Below are positions 11,560 to 22,431 of a stretch of 64,000 bases of DNA, in pieces. The notes beneath the pieces were generated by a model, which made no database searches, had not been told where the DNA came from, and was given only the letters and a program-made list of their open reading frames with translations. The position numbers and the translations under genes were made by a program. Each line of letters opens with the position of its first letter. The stretch's first letter is position 1. The stretch is taken from the NCBI GenBank assembly GCA_019426215.1, contig CM033402.1, positions 19,473,104 through 19,537,103 on the forward strand, given 5' to 3'. Source of the DNA: Buddleja alternifolia (lineage: Eukaryota; Streptophyta; Magnoliopsida; Lamiales; Scrophulariaceae).

Positions 11560-12077
11560 GCAAAATACTGTAACCTACGGGACGCTAAACCGTAGGCTAA
11601 GCCTTGGGAAAATTATTTCCTACTGTAACCAAACCATAGGCAAATACTATAAAATAATGCCTCCTACTATATAAAACGTAGGTCCTAAACAATAATACCT
11701 ACGCTTTTGCTTACATAGGCATCCTTTATTTATTTTTGCCACCTTTTACTACTATGGTATACACGTAGGGAAAGACAAACCAATTATACCTAGTGGTGCC
11801 AAAGCGTAGGCATAACTTGATAATAGCTACAGTTTTGCTTTCGGAGGTACTGTTGGTCTTTTTGTCAACACCTTTTCCCACCCTGATAAAAATGTAGGAA
11901 CAAGCGTAGGCTGTACATTGACTACGCTCGGAAAACCGTAGGCCATTATTGCCTACCCCTGCATTTACGACGGGGTGCAAAGCTTAGCTAAACCGTAGGC
12001 AATAGTGTATTGCCTACGGTTTACACCTTTTAGCTACGGTTCGGCCTCCGTGGGAAAAGGCAATTCTTTTTGTAGTG
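11560..12077. repeat. CACTA 3' subterminal repeats and terminal inverted repeat
   Basis: At least a dozen copies of a cctacg / cgtagg word, often extended to cctacggttt or aaccgtaggc, occur in both orientations from 11570 to 12040. The region ends with ggcaattctttttgtagtg at 12077, the inverse of a CACTA terminus. In characterised CACTA elements such subterminal words are transposase binding sites; that function is inferred here. Confidence 0.85.
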
Positions 12078-12453
12078 ATGGCTCGAATTTTATGTGTTTA
12101 TGGTTGTATGCTTTAAATTTTGTTTATTGCATGCATATGAATGGATTGGATTTTCTTTTTGAATTTTTGGATCGATTAAAATTGATTAATCTGAAAATGG
12201 GATCTTTGAAATCTAAAATTGCTTTTTTGAAAATTTGGAAGTTGTTGCATTTTTTGGTTCAAGGATTGGAATAACACATTGTAAGTGTTTGGAGGATTGG
12301 AACGAGCTTGAGCCTACGACAGCGTTCAAGCGCCGTCACCGGTACACCCGACAACTTTGGAATTCGCCTGGCATAACGAACAGCAGTTCGCTGTTCACGT
12401 GCGCGGAGGTGAGTGAGTCCAGGGTCAGCACATCGCTGTCCTTATGAACCAAG
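12078..12453. other. Unassigned sequence between CACTA end and copia LTR
   Basis: The first three bases (atg) may be CACTA target duplication. The rest reads like a copia leader: AT-rich text with runs such as gaaaatttgg, then a GC-rich patch at about 12310-12420. The two short plus-strand ORFs have no recognisable similarity. No gene is supported. Confidence 0.35.
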
Positions 12454-13660
12454 TGATAGAGTTATGTGCCCGGCGAGCCATTGTTTAGGCTCAGGCATTT
12501 CATTTGTAAACACTATGACAGTCTTATTTTAAATATATTAAATATATTTTATTTATGGTATGCTTCTTTCTTGTCATTTACTTATGTTAGTATAGATAAA
12601 GATCCCAGTGATTATATTATGGTTAGGGGAGCGGTCAGGATACCTATGGAATGCTCTCAAAGACCGTAATTTTAAAACGTGTTCCAAGTCATAGAGGCTG
12701 TGAGATGTGGGATATCACGGGTCTCGTCAAGACTTGTTCGTGTATGTAACTCTTGTTAGAGATTGACATGTTCCATTGTTAATGGTTGGCGAGTCAATAC
12801 ATGCACGAAGATTCATACTTAGGAGAAGTATGGAATTGAACGACCCCGTAAGGATTCTTCGTTGGTTTTGTCGAACATGGAGTCCTTGGGTTTCGTTGTG
12901 AGATTAGTCCTTAGATATGAGATGTCATTGGGAAGGGTGTTATCCACTATGCTTTGATATGCACGTGCACTCCAGGAGTGTCATATGGCGTGTATGTTGG
13001 GTATAGTCTGATAGTACAGCGGAACAGATAGCAGTCGTCAAGGGATTTATCCAGGATAAAGTACCCGGTATTTTCTATGTTGTTGCGAGAATCTAAATGA
13101 TCGATGAAAGCCTTTAAGCAAAGCGGTTGTCTTATAAGAGGGATTGGTGGTCCCGACTTGGAAGACTGAATTATTAGATGTCACAACACAGTCATAGTTT
13201 TCTAATGTTATTAGGGTTTGACCGCGCCACACCCTAGACCATAGACGAGAAATTGATGAAGGGATTTTGCTCACATGGAAGATCGTAACCTGGGTAGGTT
13301 TTGCTTTTCATCGTTGACCTAGGAAGTCGTGGCGACGTTGCTAGACATCGAACCATGACCAATAGGTGCTTTGGGTTAATTGGTGAAGTTAATCCAATGC
13401 CTAGTTAATTATTGAGAATAATTAACCCTGCCTATTGGAGGATGTATTGCAAGCTAGTTAATGAGCCTGAGAGGTCACACACATAAGTTAGTGTAGTACC
13501 TATTGGCTAGTTAATTCTTTGTGAATTAATGGAAAGATTAATTAAATGGATTTAATTAATAGGGGAAAAGGAATATATTAAATGGTAGTAATTAATAGTC
13601 TTATAATTTAATATGGAATATTAAATGGGGAAAGACTAATCAATTAAATTGTGAAAGAAA

Positions 13661-13708
<48 letters not shown>

Positions 13709-14415
13709 GTGCGCGTGTGTGTGTACCTGTATTTAGTGAAAAGATTTTTCATGTTCACCAAGTTTATATGTATATATATATATATATGAGTATCTATAAT
13801 ATATTTTGTAGATCTATTTTAATTAGTTAGTTACTAATTAATATGGAAAGATCTTATAATATATTATTAAAGATATTGGATAGATATGGTATATTTGAGA
13901 TAATCTCACATATTTGGAAATATCTAGTTATTTGGAAAAGTATCCAACTAAGTAAGGGAGAGAAAATCAAGGAAAGTGAATCAAAAATATATATTGATAT
14001 ATATACACTCATACACACCTCTCTCGAGGAGAGAGAAAAAAAGGCGTGTGCAGTTCCACTTTGGTGGACTCTAAAATATATTCCTACCCTTTTCTCACGA
14101 GCCAAAATTCGATATTCTCTTAGCTAGCAGTGGTGGAGATAATCGAGGGTACGAGCTAGGGTGCGGATACATCTCAAAGGCCCAACACTTGGGGCGCTAG
14201 GGCAAGCTCGTTCGGGGATTGGAAGTAGGGAGTAGCTTAAAAAGAAAGTAGTTGATTAGTTCTTCAAGAGAAAACACGAGAAAACTTCTTTTTAATTAGT
14301 TTTTAAATCCGATGGTACCATGTCTACCTAGCCCTAATTTGGGGATGTCGGATTTTTAATTAAAATCTATACTTTCCACTGCGCCGGCATCCCCGGGGTT
14401 GTACCGATCCCAACA
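12454..14415 (+). repeat. 5' LTR of copia family A, plus strand
   Basis: The start at 12454 (tgatagag) is placed by alignment with the LTR start tgttagag at 44792, since both are followed by a cccgg-g-gcc block. The end at 14415 (ccggggttgtaccgatcccaaca) is a typical plant copia LTR terminus. Length is 1962 bp. The segment 12780-13800 recurs inverted at 1-1005. A decayed primer-binding site (ctaagagcgggg) follows directly. Confidence 0.7.
13664..13725. repeat. AT microsatellite followed by alternating CG/TG run
   Basis: An AT dinucleotide run of about 40 bases is followed by acacgtgcgcgtgtgtgtgt, an alternating purine-pyrimidine run. The same pair occurs inverted near 20-115, so it is part of the LTR family, although its length differs. 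Confidence 0.9.
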
Positions 14416-16197
14416 CTAAGAGCGGGGCATTTTTGTAATTAGGGTTTTGTCCGACTTTTGGTAAATTGCAATTTGACCCTTTGGACTATTTTGCAATTTT
14501 ATTCTTCGGGACTTGAAATGTAATTAGTATAACTTTGGGCTTGGGCCTAAAATTGAATTTTTCAAAGATATGGGTTTTATTTGATTTTAAAAGGACGAAA
14601 TAAAATTGATATTTTATTGACTTTTGAGATTAAAATACAATCAATGTTTTTTAAAATTGGGCCCTTTGTTTATATGAAGAATTGGGATTCTTCATGAATT
14701 TTTCAAGATATGGAATTTATTTAATTTTTGAAAGGACGAAATAAAATTTGCATTTTATTGACTTTGGAAAGTTGAATAAATTTAAAATTATGAAATAGGG
14801 CCTATATGGTTTCAATAAGGAAGTGGACTTCTTTATGGAGTTTGAAAGATCAAAGATTTTATTTATATTACAAGAGTGAGATAGAATTGTAATTTTATGG
14901 ATTTTGGAAAGTAAATAAAATTGAGGATCTTTTGAATTAGAGCTTTTCGGCTTAAATAAAAAAGTGGGCTTTTTCAATGGCTTTCCAAAATGGAAAATTT
15001 TATTTGATTCTTGGAAATTAATATTGTGATATTAATTAATGAATTGAATTAAGTAAATTTGGAATTTTGAAATTAAATTAATTTTCGGAGTAATTAGAAA
15101 TTATGATTTTTCATTGGATTTTCTGAAATGCAGACGGTAAATTTATGTTTATCATTGCATGATGCGACCATGTATTATGTGATTATGTGATGATCTGGGT
15201 CGAGCCATAGACTAGTCGTTTTAATTTAAGGCCTGCGTGCCATGTTTTTTGTGTACATGAGAGGGAAAGGTTTCCTTTTCTTATGTATTGTTGTAAATTT
15301 GAAGACGAAGATGGAGGCGTTCAAGCTTGAGGAGCTGTGAAGACCTTAGTATAGGGTCCGTGTCCTTAGATTAGATCGGTCAGCACCTTGGTGGCTCGCG
15401 GTGTTTTAGGTTGGCTTGACTAGGTTCACATTTACCACTTTATGAATAGCGTGATCATTGTTATTTATCGCAAATATCTTATATAGGATATGCTTGTTGC
15501 ATGATCACATAAGAAAGATAAATAACTGATAATATGATGAGACCTTGATTGTGAAATAACAAAGAAAAACCCATAACAAATATTAAGTCCAAGATTGGAT
15601 AAGTTAGGGGCTTGGGTGAACCCAACTAGGTCCAGAGCCTTTCATCATTAGCTGTGAGAGGGAATAGCCGATGACTTGACAATATTGTCTCACGAGTTGT
15701 GGAAAGCTCTGTCAAGATTAAAAGGTACTAATCTCGCAACTAGGCCTTCTCTACGATACGGAGATCGATAGTAGAAGTGCACATGGGTTTCAGTTTTGCT
15801 AAGGAGTCGTCCGTGAGTCGTGGGGCCACCTAACTAGTGTTATGCTGTGAGAATTTGATGGGTCGGACTTAACCACATATTAGTTTACGGTGGCATCGCG
15901 AACTCAGGACGTTCATGAAATGTGAGGCAAAATATCTCGAGAACCACTTGGAAAGTGGGTGGGGTCGTCGTGCCTGTTCAAATGTTACTGACCATTGTCT
16001 CACGAGTCGCTGAATGAGTTAGAGAGGCATTTGGCTGCTTGAGCCTGCTGGAAATTTTATGCTTCCCGTTTATTCATCTATGGGGTGATGAAAATTTGAA
16101 AAATTGTGGGAGAACACGTGTAGTTTAAAGGTCCATAACTACATGTGGATATGATTGGGATTGAATGCTAATGTTTTTGTTTTCGCGATATACAGCA
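14416..16197 (+). repeat. Untranslated leader of copia family A
   Basis: This 1.8-kb stretch lies between the LTR end and the gag start codon. It contains a degenerate initiator-Met-type primer site (ctaagagc), then AT-rich text with an ORF-like but meaningless antisense frame at 14717-14977. Phrases such as ctcacgagttgtgg, aaggagtcgt and ttgtgggagaacacgtg recur inverted at 53640-54100. No gene is seen. Confidence 0.7.
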
Positions 16198-17010
16198 ATG
16201 GCTGAAACACCACTCTCAATAATCCTTGAATCTAACAAGTTGACTGGCCCGAACTTCCGTGAGTAGCACCAAAATCTCAAGATTGTGCTACAATCTAAGA
16301 GTCTTGACTATGTCTTGACCCAAGCTGTTGAGCCTGTCCTTGAGGCAAGTGCTCCAAGGGTGCACGCGATGCGCATGAGAAATGGTGCAAAGATGACATC
16401 TACATGCGTAGTCTCATTCTGGCCTCCATGACTAATGAGTTGCAGAGGCAGTCTGAGACTATAGAACATGCATTTGAGATTATCTTTGCAGTGGAAGAGT
16501 TGTACGGCATTAAGACATGTCGTTAGAGGTATGCTATCTCTCGAGAGCTATTTGGAGCTCGCATGACTGAACGGACATCGGTGTCTAACCATATGTTGAG
16601 GATGATTGCCTTGGTGAACAAATTCAACCAAATGGAAATACCGGTGAACCCTGACTTGGCTGTCGATTCGGTCCTTCAGTCGGTCTCTCCTGTCTACGAT
16701 CAGTTCGTAATGAATTTCAACATGAACCAGCTTGTTACCAATCTACCTAAGTTACTGGACATGTTGCGCACTGCTGAGACAATGGTCAAGAAGGCAAAAC
16801 CTGTCTTGCTTGCAAACACTACTTTCTCCCCTACTTTTAGAAAGCATAAGGCAAAGGGGAAGAAGAAGAAGAAGAAGAAGAAAATGGGTAACAAAATGCA
16901 AGCAAAGAGCGGCGTGAAGAAACCGTTAGTACGGACTGGGAAATGCTTTAACTGTCACAAGACCGGACACTAGAAAGATGAATGCCCTGAACCTCCTCGC
17001 GAGCGCAAGG
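16198..17010 (+). pseudogene. Broken copia gag
   Basis: The frame opens at ATG 16198 (MAETPLSIILESNKLTGPNF), the usual copia gag start. A TAG at 16264-16266 falls where the family has Trp (FRE-stop-HQNLKIVL). A frameshift follows near 16350. The open part 16563-16973 carries the UBN2-like gag core, a Lys-rich stretch (about 16850-16885), and a zinc knuckle CFNCHKTGH-stop-KDEC. The stop (16971-16973) again replaces the Trp of the knuckle. Pol does not follow, so this is a 5' remnant. Confidence 0.85.
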
Positions 17011-17860
17011 AAGGTACATGTTGTTTAGTTAACTTGTCAGTTAACTATGCTTTTTTAAGTGTTATGAACACTGTGGAGGAACTCACTTTTGCAATGGATT
17101 GCGGGAGGTGAAAAGAAGCAAGGAACAAAGTGATCATGGTCCTGAAGATGCTGATGAAGCATTTGTCGCTACTAAGGCTATAAGACAAAAATCATCTATG
17201 TGTTTTTAATTATGAGACAATGTTTTTATTTTGAACAATGTTTTGGATATGGACGAAGAGTTTTTATGCTAAAATATTTTTGATGCTTATGGTTTAATTC
17301 TGTTAAAATATAAAAACAATTCCTCATGAAAAACTAGGACTCATACAACGCAACAAATGTGAATAACCATCTATATCTAGGGATATAAGATGAAATGCTT
17401 ATGTCAAGCATTTAGTGGGAGCTGATATAGATCAGTGATCTTAGTGTCCAAGTTTAATTGAATATCCTAAAGGGTATTGTGAATACCAAATCTATTATGC
17501 CTTGAGAATGATGTTGATCATTTCGAAGAAAGGTATCGTTCAAGATAAAGGAGTTTTTTAATGTAAAGACCAAGAAAGTAATAGTATTTTGGGAATACAC
17601 ATACACCACTGACGGTTAAGCGTGCACAATGAATGTGAACCACGACCTATGAACACAAGTGGGCTTGGACTTCTAGTAAAGTAAAAACAACCTATTTATT
17701 ATAACGGGCTATGTTCACAACTCTAGAAATTGCTTACAATGAAAACCAAACATAGACTTAGGCTCGTGATTCTTCCATATCACATAAACATGCCAAGCTC
17801 ATATAAATACAATAATTAAAATTTACCCATTTATCGTCTAAATTAAATTGTTATTTTATT
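17011..17860. other. Degenerate copia remnants, no gene recognised
   Basis: After the gag knuckle a short piece (about 17030-17200) could be the start of the protease region, but no DTG/DSG motif is readable. The remainder is AT-rich with no sustained ORF. I cannot place the boundary with the minus-strand leader that follows. Confidence 0.4.
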
Positions 17861-17861
17861 G

Positions 17862-19746
17862 GGATAAATTTGGATTTTTCCATAAAATTATTTTCCAAGG
17901 TCCAAAATCACTATTTTCCAAAATACTCCCTCCATCCCAAAAAGGATGTCCACTATTCCACTTTTGTCTGTCCCAAAATGATTGTCCCTTACTATTTATG
18001 TGTGTATTTATTATCTAATCTGACAGTTTTACCCTTCATTTTAATTGAGAAATGTATAATTAATTTATTTTTACTATAAAACTGCAATCGTATTTAAGGA
18101 AAATAGTTCTATACATGGATAATAGACAATACTCATAAATTAAATTAAAATCATGCATGTTTTAGAAGGTAATATTATTATTTGTCTTTTGTTTTATGGA
18201 AAGGGTAATTTAGGGAACCAATGAATTTTTGATAAATACTAAGAAAAGTCAAAGAGGACATCCTTTTTGGGACGGAGGGAGTACGATTTATAGACCAAAA
18301 ATAATCTCCATTGGTTTTTTGGGTTACCCGATTCACGGGCATCACCTGACGTGGTGACGCCCATTTTGCATTGAACGTTCGAACGTGCAGAGCTAAAACT
18401 TTTGCCCTGCACGTTTCGAACGTGCAGCCTTGCACGTCCGAACGTGCAAGGCAAATTTTCAAAAAATATAATTTTTCAGACCCCAAAATTATCCAATTTC
18501 TAAATCCAGTTACAGAAATTTCTTATTTTCCAAAAATCCAATTTTCAGAAAATTATTTTCTAAGGTTTAAAAATAATAATTTCCAAAATTATATAATTTT
18601 CAAACCAAAAATAATCTAATTTTGCAAAATCCAATTTTAGAAATTATAATTTTCCGAAAATCTAATTTTCAGAAAATAATCAAGAAACGAACTAGGGTCG
18701 GGATCCCCTGTCTTCGTCATGGTTTAGCGTGCTGCCGAGCAACACCTTTAGCATGTTGTCACGAGTCAGGGCTCAAATTTTCAATTCATTTGAAAGGCAG
18801 TGGTGGTTGAAGTTGAAAAAACGAAGTTCCCAACTCTCAAAACCACACACATAATCAACCTATATTTATATAAATAACATATTGGTTGATCATGCTAATC
18901 AGATTCCTAATTTAATATCCACCGTTCCCTTACCACACATGCACACGTGCACAATATCCATATATGTATTTGCATGTGAACAGATTGTATCTAGAAGTAG
19001 GAGTTTTGTCATTTTCAAATAATCTTAAAAGGTAACGTTGGACTCCAAATCTAAATCAAACCCCCACCATATCAATCCGTCCACACAAGTACACATCACA
19101 CATGGCTTTGCAAGTAAAAAGGAAATTTTGAAAAATAAATTTGGACTTAAAGTCCAAATCAACTCCACTCCCTTTAGGTTTCTAAAACCATGAAGAATCC
19201 ATCACCTATCCAAAATCATGGTTTGACCGTGGGATTTCAATACCAAATTGCATGAAAGATTCTCCACTTCTCGCCTCCATGCACACATACAGTTTGAACA
19301 CATTTTAGGATTAAGATCCCATGTATATAAACCATAGAACACGGCTGGAGGAGTTTTGCAATTCTAAATTGCATGCTATGTACAGTGAGCCTTTCCAATG
19401 AAAAATTGAAATTTGCAATTCCAAATTGCATTATATTAATTCAACTTATTTGCACAACTAATGTATAAATAATAATAGGATTCTAAATCTACACTTCCAC
19501 ACGCCACCAAATATATATTTTCTTTATTTCTTGGTACCAAATTTTATTTCGATTTAAAATTCAACATGACTAAAATCAAAATAATTAAATCCCAACAATC
19601 ACCAATTTACATAATAGACAACAAACATATAGATTTAGCATGCTAGGGTTTATATAAATATAAAAACAAAAGCATAATAAATCACATAAACATTTACGAT
19701 TGAGCTAACCTGACTCTAATACAACTGTTGGTTTGACTAATCCCCG
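17862..19746 (-). repeat. Minus-strand copia leader with LTR end and primer-binding site
   Basis: On the minus strand, an LTR end (ccccggggattagtcaaacc then aaca) at about 19746-19727 is followed by gttgtattagagtcagg, a decayed initiator-Met primer site. About 1.8 kb of AT-rich leader resembling 47010-47500 follows. It includes a GC palindrome patch at 18370-18450 (GCACGTTCGAACGTGC type). The leader is interrupted by the MITE at 17926-18281. No gag was found downstream of it, and most of the LTR is missing where it meets the plus-strand element at about 19747. Confidence 0.65.
17926..18281. mobile_element. Stowaway-like MITE (Tc1/mariner type)
   Basis: The left end reads ctccctccatcccaaaaagg and the right end is its inverse with one change (ccgtccc). 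Both ends are flanked by TA (17924-17925 and 18282-18283). Terminal inverted repeats of roughly 25 bp, a length of 356 bp, an AT-rich interior and no ORF fit a non-autonomous Stowaway element. It sits inside the minus-strand copia leader. Confidence 0.9.
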
Positions 19747-22010
19747 GGGTGACTATGAAATATTGGGGAGAGTGTGTCATTACTGCTGTTTATCTTATAA
19801 CCAGAACACCAACACCTCTTTTAAATGGCAAAAGTCCTTTCTTTGTTTTTAATGGAAAAGCTCCTGCCTATTCACATCTCAAAGCTTTTGGTTGTTTATG
19901 CTTTGCTAAGATGATTCCTGAACATGATAAGTTCCAACACATTTCTAAGACATGTGTTTTATGGGCTATGCCTCTGCTCAAAAGGGATACAAGTTATTAG
20001 ATTTGAATTCTAAATCTTTTGTTGTGTCTAGAGACGTTATTTTTTATGAGCAGATTTTTCCTTTTGCCATGTCTAATAATGATCCTAGTAAACAAAAGTT
20101 TCCTATACATAATGTAAGGGTGTATTATGATGAATTCATTTTGCCCTATACATCTAATCCTGATTCAAATGATTACATGCAGACCAGTAATTCTTCTCTG
20201 GTTATGGCAATAATAATTTTGATGTTAGTACTGATGATGTTGAACCTGTTGTTTCTATTAATGATCATGTTAATCATGTTAGTCCTAGAAGATCTAGGAG
20301 AATATCTAGACCACGTTACTAGGCAAAGGACTATGTTTCTCCCTTTATTGCAGATTCTAGCATGACAGTAATTGTTTTCATCCCTTATCTCAGTACATAC
20401 AATATGAGAAGATCAGTCTTAAGTACAAAGCCTACTTATCTTCTATTTCCAGTGAGTCCATACGTCATAGTTTTTATGAGGATAAGCAAAATATAAAGTG
20501 GTAGAAAACTATGGAAACTGAAATTGCTGCCCTTAAATTAAACAGAACTTGGACTATAGTTGATCTGCCACCAAATAAAAAGCCTATAGGTTGTAGATGA
20601 GTTTATGCTATCAAGTATAAATCAGATGGGAGTATAGAAAGATATAAGGCAAGATTGGTTGCTAAGGAATACACACAAAAGGAAGGTATACATTATAATG
20701 AAACTTTTCCACCAGTTATTAAACATGTGACTGTCAGAGTAGTTATTTCTCTTGCAGCTAAGAATAATTGGCTTATTTGGCAAATGGATGTGACCAATGC
20801 TTTTCTGCAAAGAGATCTTCATGAAGAGGTATATTGACTATTCCTCAAGGTATCAACATTCCAGGTAAATATGATTCCAGCAAGGTATGTAAGCTTTTGA
20901 AATCCTTATATGGTTTAAAGCAGGCTTCAAGGCAACGGAATAATATTTTCACCTTTGCTATGAATAATCATGAGTTTATACAGTCAAAAAATTATTATTC
21001 TTTGTTTGTTAAATTAAGGGGGAGCAGTTTGGTTGTTTTATTAGTATATGTGGATGATATCCTTATAACTGGAAATGACAAATTGCTTATAGATGAGTGT
21101 AAAGAGTATCTAAATAAAACTTTTCATATGAAATATTTAGGTGATCTTAAATTCTTCCTTGGCATTGAAATTGCAAGATCACAGCAAGGTATTATTATGA
21201 ATTAAAGGAAATAGACCTTAGAGCTTTTAGCTAAAATAGGTATGATCGGATGTAAATCTTTAGGGATTCCAATGGAACAAAATGTTAAGTTTTTTGATAC
21301 TAATTTGAATAAAGATGATCCAGTTATCCATAATCTTACTGAATATCAAAAGGTTGTTGGTAAGTTGATTTATGTGTGCTTAACAAGACCTGATATTGGC
21401 TATGATGTTCAAGTCCTAAGCCAATTTATGGATAATCCAAGAAAATCGCATCTTGAGGCTATGTACAGAGTGCTAAATACTTGGAAGGTAAACCAGGTCT
21501 TGGTTTGTTAATGAACTCACATGCCAATTTTAGTTTGATTGTGATTCAGATTGGGCATCTTGTCCCATAACACGAAAATCAATAACTGGCTATGCTATCA
21601 AATTAGGTGGTTCCTTGATTTCAAGGAAGGTGAAAGAACAAAATATAGTTTCTAGGAGCTCTGCTGTATCGGAATATAGAGCTTTGCGGACAACAACCTG
21701 TGAGATTCTTTGGTTGCTGAGCTTATTAAAGGAGTTGAAAGTTCATATTAGGCTTCCTGTTCCAGTTCATACAAATAGAAAATCTGTCATCCAATTGGTA
21801 GCCAATCCAGTGTATCATGAAAGGTTCAAGCATATTGAAGTAGACTGCCATTTTATCAGAGAGAAGATTCAAATTGGGTTGATTTTAACACACTATATTG
21901 CATCTAGTGATCAGTCTGCAGATTTATTAACAAAGTCTTTGGGAAAATCTCAGTTTGAGTACCTTCTTGGCAAGCTTGGTATCCATGATTTGTTTGGACC
22001 ACAACCTTGA
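19747..22010 (+). pseudogene. 5'-truncated copia pol (integrase end, RT, RNase H)
   Basis: Gag, protease and the integrase core are absent. The sequence starts inside the integrase C-terminus (YWGECVITAVYLITRTP, 19755-19800). RT follows with [17 protein letters not shown] (20660-20710), [10 protein letters not shown] (20775-20810) and VYVDDILITGND (21045-21080). RNase H follows with SDWASCPITRKSITGYA (21545-21600), SRSSAVSEYRAL and a C-terminal LLTKSLGKSQFEYLLGKLGI ending at 22010. Breaks include TAG at 20502-20504 and TGA at 20598-20600, both at Trp positions, and frameshifts at about 20835 and 21205. Confidence 0.9.
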
Positions 22011-22112
22011 GGGGGAGTGTTGAGAATGACACTTTCAGAACAGCACTTTCACTTGTTTTATATTTTTCCTTTCTTCAATAAATATTTTTAATTCAAGTTC
22101 ATCTTCTTAACA
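22011..22112 (+). repeat. Polypurine tract and short 3' LTR of the truncated copia element
   Basis: The stop of RNase H is followed by gggggag and then an LTR start tgttgagaatg at 22018. A possible end with matching inverse (tcttaaca) lies at 22112, which would make the LTR about 95 bp. No second copy is available to confirm this, so the right boundary is uncertain. It lies about 320 bp from the 3' end of the oxidase gene. Confidence 0.55.
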
Positions 22113-22431
22113 ACATGCGATTTTGAAATTCATCTTGCTATTCTGTACATATATGATTTTTAAAAATAGTTCCAAAATTGAATGAAGTTTAATGTTCAAA
22201 TTGTTAGAAGGAATTTTTTTTTTTAAAGTATATGTATAAAATCCTATTACGATGTAGATCGATTTTATCATTTAGGAAAGAATTTAATATAAATTATTCA
22301 GAATAAATGAAAGCTTAACCAAGTCTTGATTTATTGTTTATTCATAAGGATACATTTCTTGTTGTTACGCAACAACTTTATTCCTTAAGTACAATTTCGG
22401 GTGAATAGCCATCAAAAATCTTCTACCATGA

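Larger units (their letters stand above)
8640..12077 (+). mobile_element. Decayed CACTA (En/Spm) DNA transposon, 5' end not found
   Basis: Fragments of a TNP2-like transposase lie in order at 8643-8882, 9000-9450 and 9910-10579. They are followed by a subterminal-repeat region that ends at 12077 in the inverse of CACTACAAAAAGAATTGCC, the classic CACTA terminus. The next bases, atg, would be the 3-bp target duplication. I found no matching CACTACAAAAAG start to the left, so the 5' boundary given is only where coding similarity begins. Confidence 0.8.

Noticed and set aside
1..13800. Inverted 1-kb repeats as termini of one giant DNA transposon
   Set aside because: The plus-strand copy extends to a typical copia LTR end followed by leader and gag, so these are LTR copies in opposite orientation.
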